From assembly GCF_018687555.1 (NCBI RefSeq), contig NZ_CP061296.1, positions 1,221,983 to 1,285,982 of the forward strand: 64,000 nt of DNA, in the 5' to 3' direction. The number at the start of each line of letters is the position of its first letter. Position 1 is the first letter of the stretch. The stretch is from Polynucleobacter sp. MWH-P3-07-1 (GTDB taxonomy: Bacteria; Pseudomonadota; Gammaproteobacteria; Burkholderiales; Burkholderiaceae). Below the pieces are notes generated by a model. That model was given only the letters and a program-made list of their open reading frames with translations, was not told the DNA's origin and ran no database searches. The translations under genes and the position numbers were made by a program. Shown here piece by piece: positions 18,076-28,464 of this stretch.

Positions 18076-18983
18076 GCTGGGAATACACCCGTTGAGAGAT
18101 AGCGGTCGCCACGATCGCAAACAATAAAGACTATCGTGGCATTTTCAAGCTGTCGGGCAATTCGGAGTGCTACAACCAAAGCACCACCAGCAGAGATGCC
18201 ACAAAAGATGCCCTCCTCTGCAGCTAAGCGTCTAGCCATTTCTTCTGCATCAGCTTGACTGACATACTCAATGCGATCAACTCGATTGCCTTCATAAATC
18301 TTTGGCAAATACTCTGGAGCCCATTTACGAATACCGGGAATTTGAGAGCCCTCTTCAGGTTGAGCGCCAATGATCACGATATTGGGATTCTTAGATTTGA
18401 GGTAAGTAGATACACCGGTGATGGTTCCCGTTGTTCCCATCGAGGAGACAAAATGCGTAACTTGACCATCGGTATCGCGCCAGATTTCAGGGCCAGTAGT
18501 TTCAATATGGGCACGTGGGTTATCGGGATTGGCAAACTGATCAAGTAATTTGCCACGCCCTTCTTTTTGTAACTGTAGCGCGTAATCTCGCGCGAACTCC
18601 ATACCACCTGAAGCTGCAGTCAGAATGAGTTCTGCGCCGTAAGCAGCCATGCTCTGCCGGCGCTCAATACTTTGATTTTCTGGCATCACCAAAACCATCT
18701 TGTAGCCCAACATGGCGGCAGCCATTGCTAAGGCAATACCAGTATTGCCACTGGTTGCCTCTACCAGCGTATCGCCTGGCTTGATTTCACCACGCTCTTG
18801 TGCACGCAGGATCATCGACAGCGCGGGCCGATCTTTGACCGACCCGGCTGGATTATTACCTTCCAACTTACCCAAAATTACATTATTACGAGCAGCATTT
18901 TCAGCGCCTGGAATACGTTGCAATCGAACTAAAGGGGTATTGCCAATAGTCTGCGAAATCGTGAGGTAGTTAGTAGTAGCCAT
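18072..18983 (-). CDS. cysM: Cysteine synthase B
   Basis: The 303-residue PLP enzyme makes cysteine from O-acetylserine and sulfide or thiosulfate. The PLP lysine is in GSVKDRPA, and the substrate loop TSGNTGIALA and phosphate-binding GTTGTITG are present. The short CysM-type C terminus (VCDRGDRYLSTGVF) favours CysM over CysK. It has no Shine-Dalgarno. A TAAAAT lies six bases before the ATG, created in a 17-base tandem duplication that also duplicates the start-codon region. Confidence 0.93.
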   Translation of the reverse strand: MATTNYLTISQTIGNTPLVRLQRIPGAENAARNNVILGKLEGNNPAGSVKDRPALSMILRAQERGEIKPGDTLVEATSGNTGIALAMAAAMLGYKMVLVMPENQSIERRQSMAAYGAELILTAASGGMEFARDYALQLQKEGRGKLLDQFANPDNPRAHIETTGPEIWRDTDGQVTHFVSSMGTTGTITGVSTYLKSKNPNIVIIGAQPEEGSQIPGIRKWAPEYLPKIYEGNRVDRIEYVSQADAEEMARRLAAEEGIFCGISAGGALVVALRIARQLENATIVFIVCDRGDRYLSTGVFPA

Positions 18984-19007
18984 AAGACCATTTTAGCCAT
19001 AAGACCA
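18978..19007 (+). repeat. 13-bp direct repeat over the cysM start codon
   Basis: AGCCATAAGACCA occurs at 18978-18990 and again at 18995-19007, a period of 17 bases. Read on the cysM strand, each copy contains an ATGGCT. Only the proximal one is in frame with cysM, and the -10-like TAAAAT spans the junction between copies. Confidence 0.8.
18990..18995 (-). promoter_or_regulatory. -10-like hexamer placed for a leaderless cysM transcript
   Basis: The minus strand reads TAAAAT, six bases (ggtctt), then the cysM ATG. No ribosome site is present and the -35 is weak. Confidence 0.4.
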
Positions 19008-19024
19008 CTTAAGCACGGAAAGGC

Positions 19025-19453
19025 TTAATTTCTCCGAGTGTTGCTTGGGCGATCCTGATGATTGCGAGTATTGCCTTGATTGCGGGAACTACGACGGCTG
19101 GATACTGAGCCCTCTTTTTTCGTGCGCCCATTAGGCTCCCGAAAAGAACTAGGGCTTTCAATCGTCAAGCCGTTGTCCACCATCTTTTCAACGGACTTCA
19201 TCCCAATCCCCCGCACCCGCTTTTGTAAATCATTGGCATCCTGAAAATGGCCACCATCCTCACGCTCAGCAATGATGGTTCTCGCTTTTGCGGGACCAAT
19301 CCCTTTAATCGTCTCCAACTCAGACTGTGAAGCGGTATTGACATTAACCGGTGATGCTTGCGCATGACCCGCTCCTGACAATACAAGCCAAGCTGATAAC
19401 AGTACTGCAGCAGCGGGCACTACTAATTTATTGAAAGCAAAATGTTTAATCAT
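19025..19453 (-). CDS. ComEA-like helix-hairpin-helix DNA-binding protein
   Basis: The 142-residue exported protein has an N-terminal hydrophobic signal (VVPAAAVLLSAWLVLSGAGHAQA). A double helix-hairpin-helix module follows (VNVNTASQSELETIKGIGPAKARTII, then the GIGMKSVEKM hairpin), as in ComEA-type competence proteins that bind incoming DNA in the periplasm. The tail of about 45 residues is basic and Ser/Arg/Asn-rich. The start ATG at 19453 has GGAG upstream. No other competence gene is nearby, so a role in transformation is inference from the family. Confidence 0.8.
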   Translation of the reverse strand: MIKHFAFNKLVVPAAAVLLSAWLVLSGAGHAQASPVNVNTASQSELETIKGIGPAKARTIIAEREDGGHFQDANDLQKRVRGIGMKSVEKMVDNGLTIESPSSFREPNGRTKKEGSVSSRRSSRNQGNTRNHQDRPSNTRRN

Positions 19454-19468
19454 CTTTTCTCCAGAAGT

Positions 19469-19500
19469 AAATAAAAAATCCATGCCGAAAGGACATGGAT
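19469..19500 (-). terminator. Rho-independent terminator after hldD
   Basis: On the minus strand ATCCATG and CATGGAT (19494-19500 and 19478-19484) form a stem, extended by CC/GG with one bulge, followed by TTTTTATTT. It separates the LPS-precursor genes from comEA. Confidence 0.65.
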
Positions 19501-19569
19501 CATTTACAACGGGGATAAAGATGCTCGGTTGACTTCTATACCGACAACTACAAAGAGATCAATTAATTC

Positions 19570-20589
19570 TTACAAGGGATTGGTTAAGAAATCCGCATTG
19601 GCCGTTAACCAGTCGATATAACGACTGACACCTTGCTCAACATTGAGGAAGGGCTCGCTGTAACCAGCAGCTCTGAGCTTAGTGAGGTCTGCCTGAGTAA
19701 AGCATTGGTATTTACCTTTAAGCGCCTCTGGAAATGGAATGTACTCAATCGCCTTCATCTTGACGAGTTGCTCTAGAGGTTCTGAATTAGCACCATCTAG
19801 CTTTCTGAGTGAATTGACTACCGCATGGGCTACATCATTAAAGGGTTGCGCGCGACCACTGCCCAAATTAAAGATCCCGCTGATTTCAGGGTGGTCAAAG
19901 AAGAAGAGGTTGACCTTCACTACATCTTCGACTGATACAAAGTCACGGCTTTGCTGCCCTTGTGCGTAGCCTCCATATTCACCAAAAAGCTTAACTAGTC
20001 CATCCTTCTTATATTGGTGATATTGATGAAAGGCTACTGAAGCCATGCGCCCTTTGTGCGATTCGCGAGGACCATACACATTGAAATAGCGGAAGCCAAC
20101 GACTTGCGCGGTATTGGCTTTTTCAGCAAAACGCTTGCGCATCACTTGGTCAAATAAGAACTTGGAATAGCCATAAATATTGAGCGGCTTCTCATGCTCA
20201 CGGCTTTCAACAAAGACATCTGAGCCGCCATAAGTGGCTGCAGAAGAGGCATATAGCAATTGCACTCTTTGTTCAGTGCAGATATCAAGGAGATCCATGG
20301 TGTAGCGATAGTTATTCGCCATCATGAAGATACCATCGGTTTCCATCGTGTCGGAGCAAGCACCTTCATGAAAGACTGCCCTTACCTTACCAAAGCGACC
20401 ACTTCTAAATGCCTCGAGAAATTCATCTTTATCAAGATAATCAATAATGTCGAGATCGGCTAAATTGCGATATTTATCAGCAGGACGCAAGTCATCGACT
20501 GCAATAATATTTTTCTCACCACGGGCATTCAAGCCTTGAACAATATTGGCGCCGATAAACCCAGCCGCTCCAGTAACGATAATGGTCAT
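19570..20589 (-). CDS. hldD: ADP-L-glycero-D-manno-heptose 6-epimerase
   Basis: The 339-residue short-chain dehydrogenase-like epimerase performs the last step of ADP-heptose synthesis for the LPS inner core. It has the NADP-binding [10 protein letters not shown] at the N terminus and the catalytic YxxxK as YGYSK. The [11 protein letters not shown] block and the [19 protein letters not shown] segment are characteristic of RfaD/HldD. Its start overlaps the heptose kinase stop by four bases, so consecutive pathway enzymes are coupled. Confidence 0.96.
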   Translation of the reverse strand: MTIIVTGAAGFIGANIVQGLNARGEKNIIAVDDLRPADKYRNLADLDIIDYLDKDEFLEAFRSGRFGKVRAVFHEGACSDTMETDGIFMMANNYRYTMDLLDICTEQRVQLLYASSAATYGGSDVFVESREHEKPLNIYGYSKFLFDQVMRKRFAEKANTAQVVGFRYFNVYGPRESHKGRMASVAFHQYHQYKKDGLVKLFGEYGGYAQGQQSRDFVSVEDVVKVNLFFFDHPEISGIFNLGSGRAQPFNDVAHAVVNSLRKLDGANSEPLEQLVKMKAIEYIPFPEALKGKYQCFTQADLTKLRAAGYSEPFLNVEQGVSRYIDWLTANADFLTNPL

Positions 20590-21515
20590 TGCAATTCCTC
20601 AGATGTAACGGTTGCGGTACCCAACTTACCAACCACAATACCCCCAGCACGATTCGCTAATGCCATCGCTTTCTCTAGGGGCCATTTTGCCGCCAAAGCA
20701 ACCGCTAACGTGGCAATCACAGTATCGCCAGCGCCAGAGACATCAAAGACTTCGCGTGCTTGAGCATGAACATGACTCACACCAGCATCGGTAAATAGGC
20801 TCATACCCTCCTCCGAGCGAGTCAGAAGGAGTGCTTGTAGATTCAAAGAGCGACGCAGATCTTGCGCTTTTTTGGTGAGGTCCTCCTCACTACTCCAGCG
20901 ACCAACTACCTGGCGAAGCTCGCTGCGGTTAGGCGTCAATACAGTAGCGCCCCGATACTTTTCATAATCTTCACCCTTGGGGTCTACGAGAATCATTTTA
21001 TTTTGGTTGCGAGCTTGCTCAATCATGAGAGTCACTTGATGTAGAGCGCCTTTGCCGTAATCAGACAAAATTACCACGTCAGCACCTGATAGAGACTTCT
21101 CAAAACGCTCTAGCTTTCTGGCTAATGCAGTATCGCTAGGAGCTTCTTCAAAATCGAGGCGAATCAATTGTTGTTGACGTGCGATCACACGCAGCTTCAC
21201 AATCGTCGGCACCTTACTATCTACTTCGAGCTGACTATCCACGCCACTGGTTTTTAGAAGCTGAGTAACGCGTTGTCCGGGCTCATCATCACCAATCACA
21301 CCCAAAATCGTTGCATGAGCACCCAAGGCAGCAACGTTGCGCGCTACGTTAGCAGCACCACCCAAACGCTCATCAACCTTGCCAACCTGAACTACTGGCA
21401 CAGGCGCCTCTGGAGAAATGCGATTAGTGTCACCAAACCAGTAACGATCCAACATCACATCACCTACGACGAGTAAGCGAGTTTTGGCAAATTGTTCTGG
21501 GTTAGCTTTTTCCAC
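20586..21515 (-). CDS. hldA: D-glycero-beta-D-manno-heptose-7-phosphate kinase (kinase-only HldE)
   Basis: The 309-residue PfkB-family kinase phosphorylates heptose-7-phosphate in LPS core precursor synthesis. It shows the [17 protein letters not shown] substrate motif and the ATP/catalytic [18 protein letters not shown]. coli HldE (477 residues) fuses this kinase to a nucleotidyltransferase. Here only the kinase half is present, so the adenylyltransferase must be separate and outside the window. The start codon is GTG at 21515, with no clear Shine-Dalgarno. Confidence 0.93.
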   Translation of the reverse strand: MEKANPEQFAKTRLLVVGDVMLDRYWFGDTNRISPEAPVPVVQVGKVDERLGGAANVARNVAALGAHATILGVIGDDEPGQRVTQLLKTSGVDSQLEVDSKVPTIVKLRVIARQQQLIRLDFEEAPSDTALARKLERFEKSLSGADVVILSDYGKGALHQVTLMIEQARNQNKMILVDPKGEDYEKYRGATVLTPNRSELRQVVGRWSSEEDLTKKAQDLRRSLNLQALLLTRSEEGMSLFTDAGVSHVHAQAREVFDVSGAGDTVIATLAVALAAKWPLEKAMALANRAGGIVVGKLGTATVTSEELQ

Positions 21516-21550
21516 GGGCAGATGTGTTTCTAAGTGTGTTTTAAATAATT

Positions 21551-22915
21551 TTAGTTATGACGGCCAATACCTTGATACTCAATGCCTAATTCTTGCATAG
21601 CTTGCGGCTCATAGAGATTGCGGCCATCAAAAATGACTGGATGTTTCAGTTTTTGTTTTACAAGATCAAAGTCTGGGCTGCGGAAGGCTTTCCACTCAGT
21701 CACAATGACCAGAGCATCACAGCCGTCTAAAGCAGTAGTAGGATCATCGACCATGGCTACTTTTTTCAAGCCTTCAGGATTGCCTTTGAAGTCGAGTTCA
21801 AGGGCATGCTTCGCTTCGGGCATGGCTACTGGGTCGTATGCCACCACCTGAGCGCCACGCTTAACTAACTCGCCAATGATGACGCGACTAGGCGCTTCAC
21901 GCATATCGTCGGTATTGGGCTTAAATGCTAAGCCCCAGAGTGCAAACTTTTTACCTTGTAAATCTTGACCAAAGCGCTTTTCAATCTTTTCAACCAAAAT
22001 GGTTTTTTGAGCTTCGTTAACAGCTTCAACGGCTACTAAGATTTTGAGATCTTTACCATGCTCAATCGCTGTTTTACTAAGCGCTGAGACATCCTTTGGA
22101 AAGCATGAGCCACCATAACCAGTTCCCGAATACAAGAAGCCATAACCAATCCGAGAGTCTGAACCAATACCCTGGCGAACCGCTTCAATATCGGCGCCCA
22201 CCAGATCGGCTAAGTTAGCCAATTCATTCATGAATGAGATGCGGGTAGCCAACATCGCATTAGCGGCATACTTTGTTAACTCGGCACTCTTGACATCCAT
22301 GTAGTAGGTGCGCTCATGATGACGATTAAAAGGAGCATAGAGTTTGCGCATCTGCTCTTTAGCGCGCAGGCCTGCAGCATCGCTAGAAGTGCCGATCACA
22401 ATCCGATCTGGGCGCATAAAGTCCTCTACCGCCGCACCCTCTTTTAAGAACTCGGGATTAGAAACTACTGAACAGAGTTCTGGTGATAAGTTCCTTTTTA
22501 CCAATTCTTCAGTAATGGCTGCAGTCACCTTATCAGCAGTGCCAACTGGTACCGTGGATTTATCCACAATCACCTTGGGTGTAGTCATATGCTTACCAAT
22601 ATTGCGAGCGGCGGCAACAACGTATTGCAAGTCTGCTGAGCCGTCTTCATCAGGAGGAGTGCCTACGGCAATGAACTGAATCTCACCATGCTCAACCGAT
22701 GCTTTGATATCCGTTGAAAACTGAATGCGTCCGGCGGCGCGATTACGCTCGATCATCTCCTTCAAGCCAGGCTCATAGATTGGAACGCCACCAGAATTGA
22801 GAATGTCAATTTTCTTGGGATCTAAGTCTAAGCAAAAAACGTTGTTACCTTGTTCCGCCAAGCATGCGCCAGTAACTAAACCGACATAACCACTACCAAT
22901 AATCGTAACTTTCAA
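21551..22915 (-). CDS. ugd: UDP-glucose 6-dehydrogenase
   Basis: The 454-residue enzyme oxidises UDP-glucose to UDP-glucuronate, feeding surface polysaccharide or lipid A modification. It has the NAD motif [14 protein letters not shown] at residues 7-20, the catalytic cysteine in GGSCFPKD and the C-terminal [19 protein letters not shown] block. The start is a TTG at 22915 with a strong GGAGG five to six bases before it. A perfect 10-bp inverted repeat lies 30-55 bases upstream. Confidence 0.95.
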   Translation of the reverse strand: MKVTIIGSGYVGLVTGACLAEQGNNVFCLDLDPKKIDILNSGGVPIYEPGLKEMIERNRAAGRIQFSTDIKASVEHGEIQFIAVGTPPDEDGSADLQYVVAAARNIGKHMTTPKVIVDKSTVPVGTADKVTAAITEELVKRNLSPELCSVVSNPEFLKEGAAVEDFMRPDRIVIGTSSDAAGLRAKEQMRKLYAPFNRHHERTYYMDVKSAELTKYAANAMLATRISFMNELANLADLVGADIEAVRQGIGSDSRIGYGFLYSGTGYGGSCFPKDVSALSKTAIEHGKDLKILVAVEAVNEAQKTILVEKIEKRFGQDLQGKKFALWGLAFKPNTDDMREAPSRVIIGELVKRGAQVVAYDPVAMPEAKHALELDFKGNPEGLKKVAMVDDPTTALDGCDALVIVTEWKAFRSPDFDLVKQKLKHPVIFDGRNLYEPQAMQELGIEYQGIGRHN

Positions 22916-22944
22916 AACGCCTCCGACTGATTTAATAATTTAAC

Positions 22945-22970
22945 CGTCATTAAACTGTAATTTAATGACG
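22945..22970. repeat. Perfect 10-bp inverted repeat upstream of ugd
   Basis: CGTCATTAAA and TTTAATGACG are separated by six bases in the 82-base gap between lapB and ugd. No long U-run follows on the minus strand, so it looks more like a dyad operator or an mRNA hairpin than a terminator. Confidence 0.6.
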
Positions 22971-22997
22971 ATTTAGTTAATCTACCCTATCTACCAA

Positions 22998-24209
22998 TCA
23001 CATTGATGGGCCACTAGGAGCGACCCCTTCGCTTCTTCTGGGAGAATACGCCTCCCAATGATTGCACCCAGGGCACTGCCAGTAAAAACGACGGGCTCTA
23101 AAGCCGCAATTACCACAGGTATAACGTGCCAGACTAGTTGTACGTTGCTTTAAAAGACCCAGAATCGCCTTAATCTCGGCGATCTTATCGTCTGAGCCAT
23201 TGCTTTCAGCTAAAGCCAAGCGGGTTTCGGCAAGCTTGGATAAGGCACTCAAACTGGGTGAACTTTGCATTACTTCAACCAGCATGGCTTCAGCAATATG
23301 AGGCCCTCTTAACTGGGTAAGGTGCTTATGAACAATATCCAGCAGCTCGCCAGAGGCTTGAGTTTTGAGTAACTCAACCAAACGATCCAAGCCCTCTTCT
23401 GCTTTATCCAGACTGGCATGAGCGAGCATCCAACGATCTGCCAGCAAGTGCATGTAAGCAGGATGTAGCTTTGCAATGGCGCCCCAAGTTTCAATCGCTT
23501 GAGCGGGGCGATCCATCGCCATAAAGTAGTCGCCCTGCAAAATGAGGGCGCGCGCATGATTGGGGACTGCTTGAAGTGCACGGGCTATAGATTGCTCTGC
23601 CCCAGTTAAATCTTGGCGACGCAGTGCTTCTTGCCCTAACTCGCAATGAAACTGGGCGATTTCAGTTTGATGTGATTTACCCTGGAGCGACTCCAGCTCT
23701 TGTGCGGCAATGATCGCTTTTTGCCAATCGCGCTCAACTTGATACATCTCCAGCAAGCTTTCTTTTGCTGGTGCAGCGTACTTACCTTCTCCAACCCGAT
23801 TTAAGGATGCTTCAGCTCGATCTAATAATCCCGCGCGCAGAAAGTCTCTACCTAGCTCATAAGCCGCATGATCGCGATCACGGGGCTTTAAATCATCTCG
23901 ATTAGCTAAATGCTGATGAACCCGAATCGCACGCTCAGTTTCACCACGACGGCGAAATAAATTACCCAAAGAAAAATGCAGTTCAATCGTTTCAGGATCA
24001 AGCTGCGCAATTTTGACTAGGGTTTCAATCGCCTGATCAGGTTGCTCGTTCAGTAATAGGCTCAAGCCCTTAAAGGTAGAACGCTGTTGGCGCAAACGCT
24101 CCAGCTCATCCATTCGATGCTCAAGCCGAAGATCCCAGCGTGCGGCCATCCAGCCCAATCCGAATAGGATGGGAATCAACAATAGCCAAGCAGTTGCGAT
24201 ATGAATCAT
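22998..24209 (-). CDS. lapB: LPS assembly protein LapB (YciM)
   Basis: This 403-residue inner-membrane TPR protein in E. coli recruits FtsH to degrade LpxC and so limits LPS synthesis. One N-terminal transmembrane helix (TAWLLLIPILFGLGWMAARWD) is followed by many TPR-like repeats and a C-terminal rubredoxin-like metal site (CGNCGF...CPGC). I chose the ATG at 24209. A longer in-frame start at 24251 would place translation inside the ihfB terminator. The usual small partner gene lapA is absent between ihfB and lapB. Confidence 0.9.
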   Translation of the reverse strand: MIHIATAWLLLIPILFGLGWMAARWDLRLEHRMDELERLRQQRSTFKGLSLLLNEQPDQAIETLVKIAQLDPETIELHFSLGNLFRRRGETERAIRVHQHLANRDDLKPRDRDHAAYELGRDFLRAGLLDRAEASLNRVGEGKYAAPAKESLLEMYQVERDWQKAIIAAQELESLQGKSHQTEIAQFHCELGQEALRRQDLTGAEQSIARALQAVPNHARALILQGDYFMAMDRPAQAIETWGAIAKLHPAYMHLLADRWMLAHASLDKAEEGLDRLVELLKTQASGELLDIVHKHLTQLRGPHIAEAMLVEVMQSSPSLSALSKLAETRLALAESNGSDDKIAEIKAILGLLKQRTTSLARYTCGNCGFRARRFYWQCPGCNHWEAYSPRRSEGVAPSGPSM

Positions 24210-24227
24210 AGCCCTGGGCTCTTGAAT

Positions 24228-24250
24228 AAAAAAATGGTCCGAATGGACCA
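24228..24250 (-). terminator. Rho-independent terminator after ihfB
   Basis: On the minus strand TGGTCC, a four-base loop and GGACCA are followed by seven T. It lies 20 bases past the ihfB stop and 19 bases before the chosen lapB start, so lapB depends on read-through or an unseen promoter. Confidence 0.75.
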
Positions 24251-24269
24251 CTGGTGGTTTGCCGAATGA

Positions 24270-24614
24270 TTAGGCACCAGAACCCTCTTTGGGTCCTGAC
24301 TGCTTCAGTGGCTTGTAATCAACCCGTTCACGTAATTCTTTGCCAGGCTTAAAGTGTGGCACCCGTTTTTCTGGAATAAGCACTTTCTCGCCAGACTTGG
24401 GATTACGCCCAGTTCTTGCAGGGCGACTATGCAAAACAAAGCTACCGACGCCACGCAACTCAATCCGCTTGCCTTCAGCCAGTGCGTGAGTCATGGTGTC
24501 TAACAGCGTTTTAACCGCCAACTCCACATCCCGTGGCAAGAGCTGCGGAAACTGTTCCGCTAGGCTCTCCACAAGTTCGGAGCGAGTGATTGCTTGTTGC
24601 TCTTGATCTGACAT
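24270..24614 (-). CDS. ihfB: Integration host factor beta subunit
   Basis: The 114-residue DNA-bending protein acts as a heterodimer with IhfA. The family block [16 protein letters not shown] and the DNA-intercalating arm [17 protein letters not shown], with the Pro of RNPK, are intact. It is about 20 residues longer than E. coli IhfB, with a basic tail [12 protein letters not shown]. It lies between rho-independent terminators, one after rpsA and one after itself. Confidence 0.94.
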   Translation of the reverse strand: MSDQEQQAITRSELVESLAEQFPQLLPRDVELAVKTLLDTMTHALAEGKRIELRGVGSFVLHSRPARTGRNPKSGEKVLIPEKRVPHFKPGKELRERVDYKPLKQSGPKEGSGA

Positions 24615-24624
24615 GATCTATCAA

Positions 24625-24658
24625 TAAAAAACCGCCGCCCCCGAGACTGGAGGCGGCG
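24625..24658 (-). terminator. Rho-independent terminator after rpsA
   Basis: On the minus strand CGCCGCC pairs with GGCGGCG across a 12-base loop, followed by G and a run of T. It sits between the rpsA stop and ihfB start. Confidence 0.85.
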
Positions 24659-24666
24659 ATATTGAT

Positions 24667-26340
24667 TTAGCCTTGATTGTCCATTTTTGCTTTAAGCAAA
24701 GCACCCAAGTTGGTTGTGCCAGACTGCGCATCACCTTGGAGTTTGCTCATTGCGTCCTGTTGATCGGAGCTATCTTTTGCCTTAATCGAAAGATTGATTA
24801 CGCGAGACTTACGATCAATATTAATGATCATGGCAGTCACGCTATCGCCTTCTTTCAATACATTGCGTGCATCTTCAACGCGATCGGTTGAGATTTCTGA
24901 GGCACGTAAATACGCTTCGACTTCATCAGCCAAATGAATGGTTGCGCCTTTAGCATCAACAGCCTTCACAGTGCCAGTAACAAGACTACCCTTGTCGCTA
25001 ACGGATGTGTAGTTGTTGAATGGGTCACCAGACAATTGCTTGATACCGAGAGAGATACGCTCTTTCTCAACATCAATGGCCAATACGGTGGCTTCAACTT
25101 CATCACCTTTTTTGTATTTCTTAACAGCTTCTTCGCCAGGCTCATTCCAAGAAATATCCGAAAGATGAACCAAACCATCGATGCCGCCAGGCAAGCCAAT
25201 GAATACACCAAAGTCAGTAATTGACTTGATTGCACCACTTAACTTGTCACCCTTTTGATGGGCGCGTGAGAACTCTTCCCATGGATTGGCTTTGCACTGC
25301 TTGATGCCTAAGCTGATACGACGCTTGTCTTCATCAATATCCAAGACCATGACTTCAACCTCAGTACCCAAGGCAGTTGCTTTACTTGGAGCGACGTTCT
25401 TATTGGTCCAGTCCATTTCAGAAACGTGTACCAAACCTTCGATACCAGATTCGATTTCAACGAATGCGCCGTAGTCAGTCAAGTTGGTTACCTTGCCGAA
25501 TAAACGGGTGTTTGGTGGATAACGACGAGCGATACCTACCCATGGATCATCGCCAAGCTGTTTCACACCAAGAGACACACGATTCTTCTCTTGATCGAAC
25601 TTCAAAATCTTAGCGGTCACTTCTTGACCAACAGTCAACATCTCGCTTGGGTGACGCACACGACGCCATGCCAAATCGGTAATGTGGAGCAAGCCATCGA
25701 TACCGCCGAGGTCAACGAATGCGCCGTAGTCAGTAATGTTCTTAACCAGGCCAGTCACTACCGCGCCTTCTTTGAGGTTAGACATCAACTCAGCACGCTC
25801 TTTACCTTGGCTGGCTTCAACAACCGCACGACGTGACAACACGACGTTGTTACGCTTACGGTCCAACTTGATAACCTTGAACTCCATGGTTTTGCCCTCA
25901 TAAGGGCTGGTGTCTTTAATGGGACGAGTGTCAACGAGTGAGCCAGGCAAGAATGCGCGGATACCGTTCACCATCACCGTCAAGCCACCCTTGACCTTAC
26001 CGGTAACAGTACCAGTAACAATCTCAGCTTGCTCGAGTGCTTTCTCTAGATTCATCCAAGACGCTAAGCGTTTTGCTTTATCGCGTGAGAGGATGGTGTC
26101 GCCGTAGCCGTTTTCAAGGGCATCGATCGCAACAGAAACGAAGTCGCCAGGGCTTACTTCAATTTCGCCAGCGTCGTTATGGAATTCTTCAACAGGAATA
26201 AACGCTTCAGACTTCAAACCAGCGTTAACAACAACGAAGTTATGGTCGATGCGGAGGACTTCAGCCGAAATAACTTGGCCGGTCTTCATATTCGATCGGG
26301 TTAATGATTCTTCAAATAGTTCTGCAAATGATTCAGACAT
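24667..26340 (-). CDS. rpsA: Small ribosomal subunit protein bS1
   Basis: The 557-residue protein has six S1/OB RNA-binding repeats, matching E. coli S1 (557). The repeats are visible as recurring blocks such as [42 protein letters not shown] and [25 protein letters not shown]. It helps structured mRNAs onto the 30S subunit. The 126-base gap after cmk presumably holds its promoter and autoregulatory leader; no confident promoter was identified there. Confidence 0.97.
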   Translation of the reverse strand: MSESFAELFEESLTRSNMKTGQVISAEVLRIDHNFVVVNAGLKSEAFIPVEEFHNDAGEIEVSPGDFVSVAIDALENGYGDTILSRDKAKRLASWMNLEKALEQAEIVTGTVTGKVKGGLTVMVNGIRAFLPGSLVDTRPIKDTSPYEGKTMEFKVIKLDRKRNNVVLSRRAVVEASQGKERAELMSNLKEGAVVTGLVKNITDYGAFVDLGGIDGLLHITDLAWRRVRHPSEMLTVGQEVTAKILKFDQEKNRVSLGVKQLGDDPWVGIARRYPPNTRLFGKVTNLTDYGAFVEIESGIEGLVHVSEMDWTNKNVAPSKATALGTEVEVMVLDIDEDKRRISLGIKQCKANPWEEFSRAHQKGDKLSGAIKSITDFGVFIGLPGGIDGLVHLSDISWNEPGEEAVKKYKKGDEVEATVLAIDVEKERISLGIKQLSGDPFNNYTSVSDKGSLVTGTVKAVDAKGATIHLADEVEAYLRASEISTDRVEDARNVLKEGDSVTAMIINIDRKSRVINLSIKAKDSSDQQDAMSKLQGDAQSGTTNLGALLKAKMDNQG

Positions 26341-26466
26341 GTATGTTCACTTTGTGCCGCCAGAAGGCCTGACGGGTTAGGTTATAAAAGTCCCAAGAAA
26401 CACGCTTATTAAGAAATCGCGTTGTGGAGTTTCCGAAGACGCCAAAAAACTACTGCATTCAACTAC

Positions 26467-27129
26467 TTACGCGGATGCCGATTGATACCAAGCCAACACC
26501 GTTTGAACTGCTTGATCGATCGATAAATTGGATGTTTCAAGCACCTGCGCACCTTCTGCAATCACTAAAGGGGCTGTGCCTCGACTACTGTCTCTAGCAT
26601 CGCGCTCTTGTAAATCTTGCAACAAGTCCTCTAGTCTAGCAGAAATTCCCTTAGCTATCAATTGCTTATACCGTCGCTCGGCTCTAGCCGAGGCGCTAGC
26701 TGTAAGAAAAACCTTCAATTTAGCGTCTGGAAAGATGATGCTGGCCATATCCCGGCCGTCTGCGACTAAACCTGGTTTTTGACGAAAACTACGCTGAAGA
26801 CCCACTAAAGCACCCCGAACCGCTGGCTGAGTAGCTACCTTTGAAGCTCGTAGCCCATTAGCCTCGGTCCGGATCGCTTGAGTAACGTCCTCGCCACCCA
26901 GGAAAATTTCTCCGTCTTTAAAGCTAATTTGAAGTTTTTCTGCCAATTGACCCAATGCAGGGCCATTATTGACATCAATGCCCTGCTTTTCACTGGCCAG
27001 TGCAACTAGACGATATAGGGCGCCACTATCCAAATAATGAAAGCCCAACTCCTGAGCTACCAAAGATGCAACCGTCCCTTTACCAGAGGCTGTGGGTCCA
27101 TCGATGGCGATAACAGGGGGCAAATTCAT
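26467..27129 (-). CDS. cmk: Cytidylate kinase
   Basis: The 220-residue kinase phosphorylates CMP and dCMP. It has the P-loop [13 protein letters not shown], the substrate-binding GALYR segment and [23 protein letters not shown]. It follows aroA by six bases and precedes rpsA, an arrangement shared with many proteobacteria. Confidence 0.95.
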   Translation of the reverse strand: MNLPPVIAIDGPTASGKGTVASLVAQELGFHYLDSGALYRLVALASEKQGIDVNNGPALGQLAEKLQISFKDGEIFLGGEDVTQAIRTEANGLRASKVATQPAVRGALVGLQRSFRQKPGLVADGRDMASIIFPDAKLKVFLTASASARAERRYKQLIAKGISARLEDLLQDLQERDARDSSRGTAPLVIAEGAQVLETSNLSIDQAVQTVLAWYQSASA

Positions 27130-27135
27130 AGCAAA

Positions 27136-28464
27136 CTAGGAAACAATCTTGGCAAATTCAGCAAAGTAAGTAGGGAAAGTTTTTGCCACGCAATCAGGGT
27201 CATTGATCTTGAGGGTATTGGGGCCAAAAGCCGCAAGTGAAAAACACATTGCCATCCGGTGATCGTCATAAGTATCAATTCCTGCTGCAGGAGATTTCCA
27301 ATCGGTCGGTTTGGCAGGTGCCTCTACCGTAATGTAATCTGCACCCTCCTCCACAATAGCACCAAGCTTACGCAATTCGGTTGCCATTGCTGCAATACGA
27401 TCGGTTTCCTTAACGCGCCAACTGGCAATATTATTCAGACGCGTTTGACCTTCAGCAAATAAAGCAGCCACTGCTAAGGTCATGGCTGCATCGGGAATCT
27501 CAGTGCAATCTAGAGTGATCCCTTTGAGCTTACCGCTTGCATTACTGACCCCAGCAACTTCGATCGATTCATCTGTTGCAGTAATCTTGGCGCCCATCTT
27601 TACTAGGGCATCCGCAAAAGCCACATCGCCCTGAATACTATTGGATCCTACACCCAAGACTTTCACGGGGCCAGCACCAATGGCACCAAGCGCTAAGAAA
27701 TAAGAGGCAGATGAAGCATCACCTTCAACCAATAATTCGCCTGGACTGGAATACACATGCGCACTTGTTTTTGCAGGAATTAAAAAGGTTTGTGCATCGG
27801 GGCAAGTCACTTTGACGCCAAAACGCGCCATCAGCTTGAGTGTGATGTCGATATAAGGCCGTGAAATCAGATCTCCGATTACTTCGATTCGAATCGGCTC
27901 TCTTGCTACCAGAGGCAATGCCATCAATAGCGCAGTTAAAAACTGGCTAGACACATCACCTCGAATCTTCACAACATCTCTAATCTGAATCGTCGCCGCA
28001 CTAATTTGAATCGGTGGGTAGCCTTCTTGTTGCTCATAAGCAATTTCTGTATCGACTTGACGAAGGCCATCAACCAAGTCTCGAATCGGCCGCTCATGCA
28101 TGCGAGCCACGCCAGATAATCGGTAATTGCCACCTTGCATCGCGAGGGCCGCAGTGAGGGGGCGAATGGCGGTACCAGCATTTCCCATAAATAAGTCTGC
28201 ATCCCTGACCGGGAAATGTCCGCCACAGCCTTCAATCACACAAACTTGATTGGGTTGGTCAGTAACGGATATGCCCAACTTACGCAAAGCGTTGCGCATG
28301 ACTTGAGTGTCATCCGCATCAAGCAAATTCTTGAGCGTGGTTTTACCTGTAGAAAGAGCTGCTAACAGTAGGGCTCGATTTGAAATGCTCTTTGAGCCGG
28401 GCAGAACCACTTCGCCTTGGGCTCGGGTCAATGGGCCGATTGTGATGCTTGGCACAGCAGTCAT
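27136..28464 (-). CDS. aroA: 3-phosphoshikimate 1-carboxyvinyltransferase (EPSP synthase)
   Basis: The 442-residue enzyme joins shikimate-3-phosphate and PEP. Signature segments are [16 protein letters not shown] (phosphate-binding Lys and Arg), [14 protein letters not shown], and the C-terminal [14 protein letters not shown]. It has the class I pattern GNAGTA rather than an insensitive variant at that loop. It overlaps tyrA by one base and belongs to the aromatic amino acid operon. Confidence 0.96.
   Translation of the reverse strand: MTAVPSITIGPLTRAQGEVVLPGSKSISNRALLLAALSTGKTTLKNLLDADDTQVMRNALRKLGISVTDQPNQVCVIEGCGGHFPVRDADLFMGNAGTAIRPLTAALAMQGGNYRLSGVARMHERPIRDLVDGLRQVDTEIAYEQQEGYPPIQISAATIQIRDVVKIRGDVSSQFLTALLMALPLVAREPIRIEVIGDLISRPYIDITLKLMARFGVKVTCPDAQTFLIPAKTSAHVYSSPGELLVEGDASSASYFLALGAIGAGPVKVLGVGSNSIQGDVAFADALVKMGAKITATDESIEVAGVSNASGKLKGITLDCTEIPDAAMTLAVAALFAEGQTRLNNIASWRVKETDRIAAMATELRKLGAIVEEGADYITVEAPAKPTDWKSPAAGIDTYDDHRMAMCFSLAAFGPNTLKINDPDCVAKTFPTYFAEFAKIVS

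Noticed and set aside
24210..24251. Earlier start for lapB
   Set aside because: The extra residues are encoded by the terminator hairpin and its T-run.
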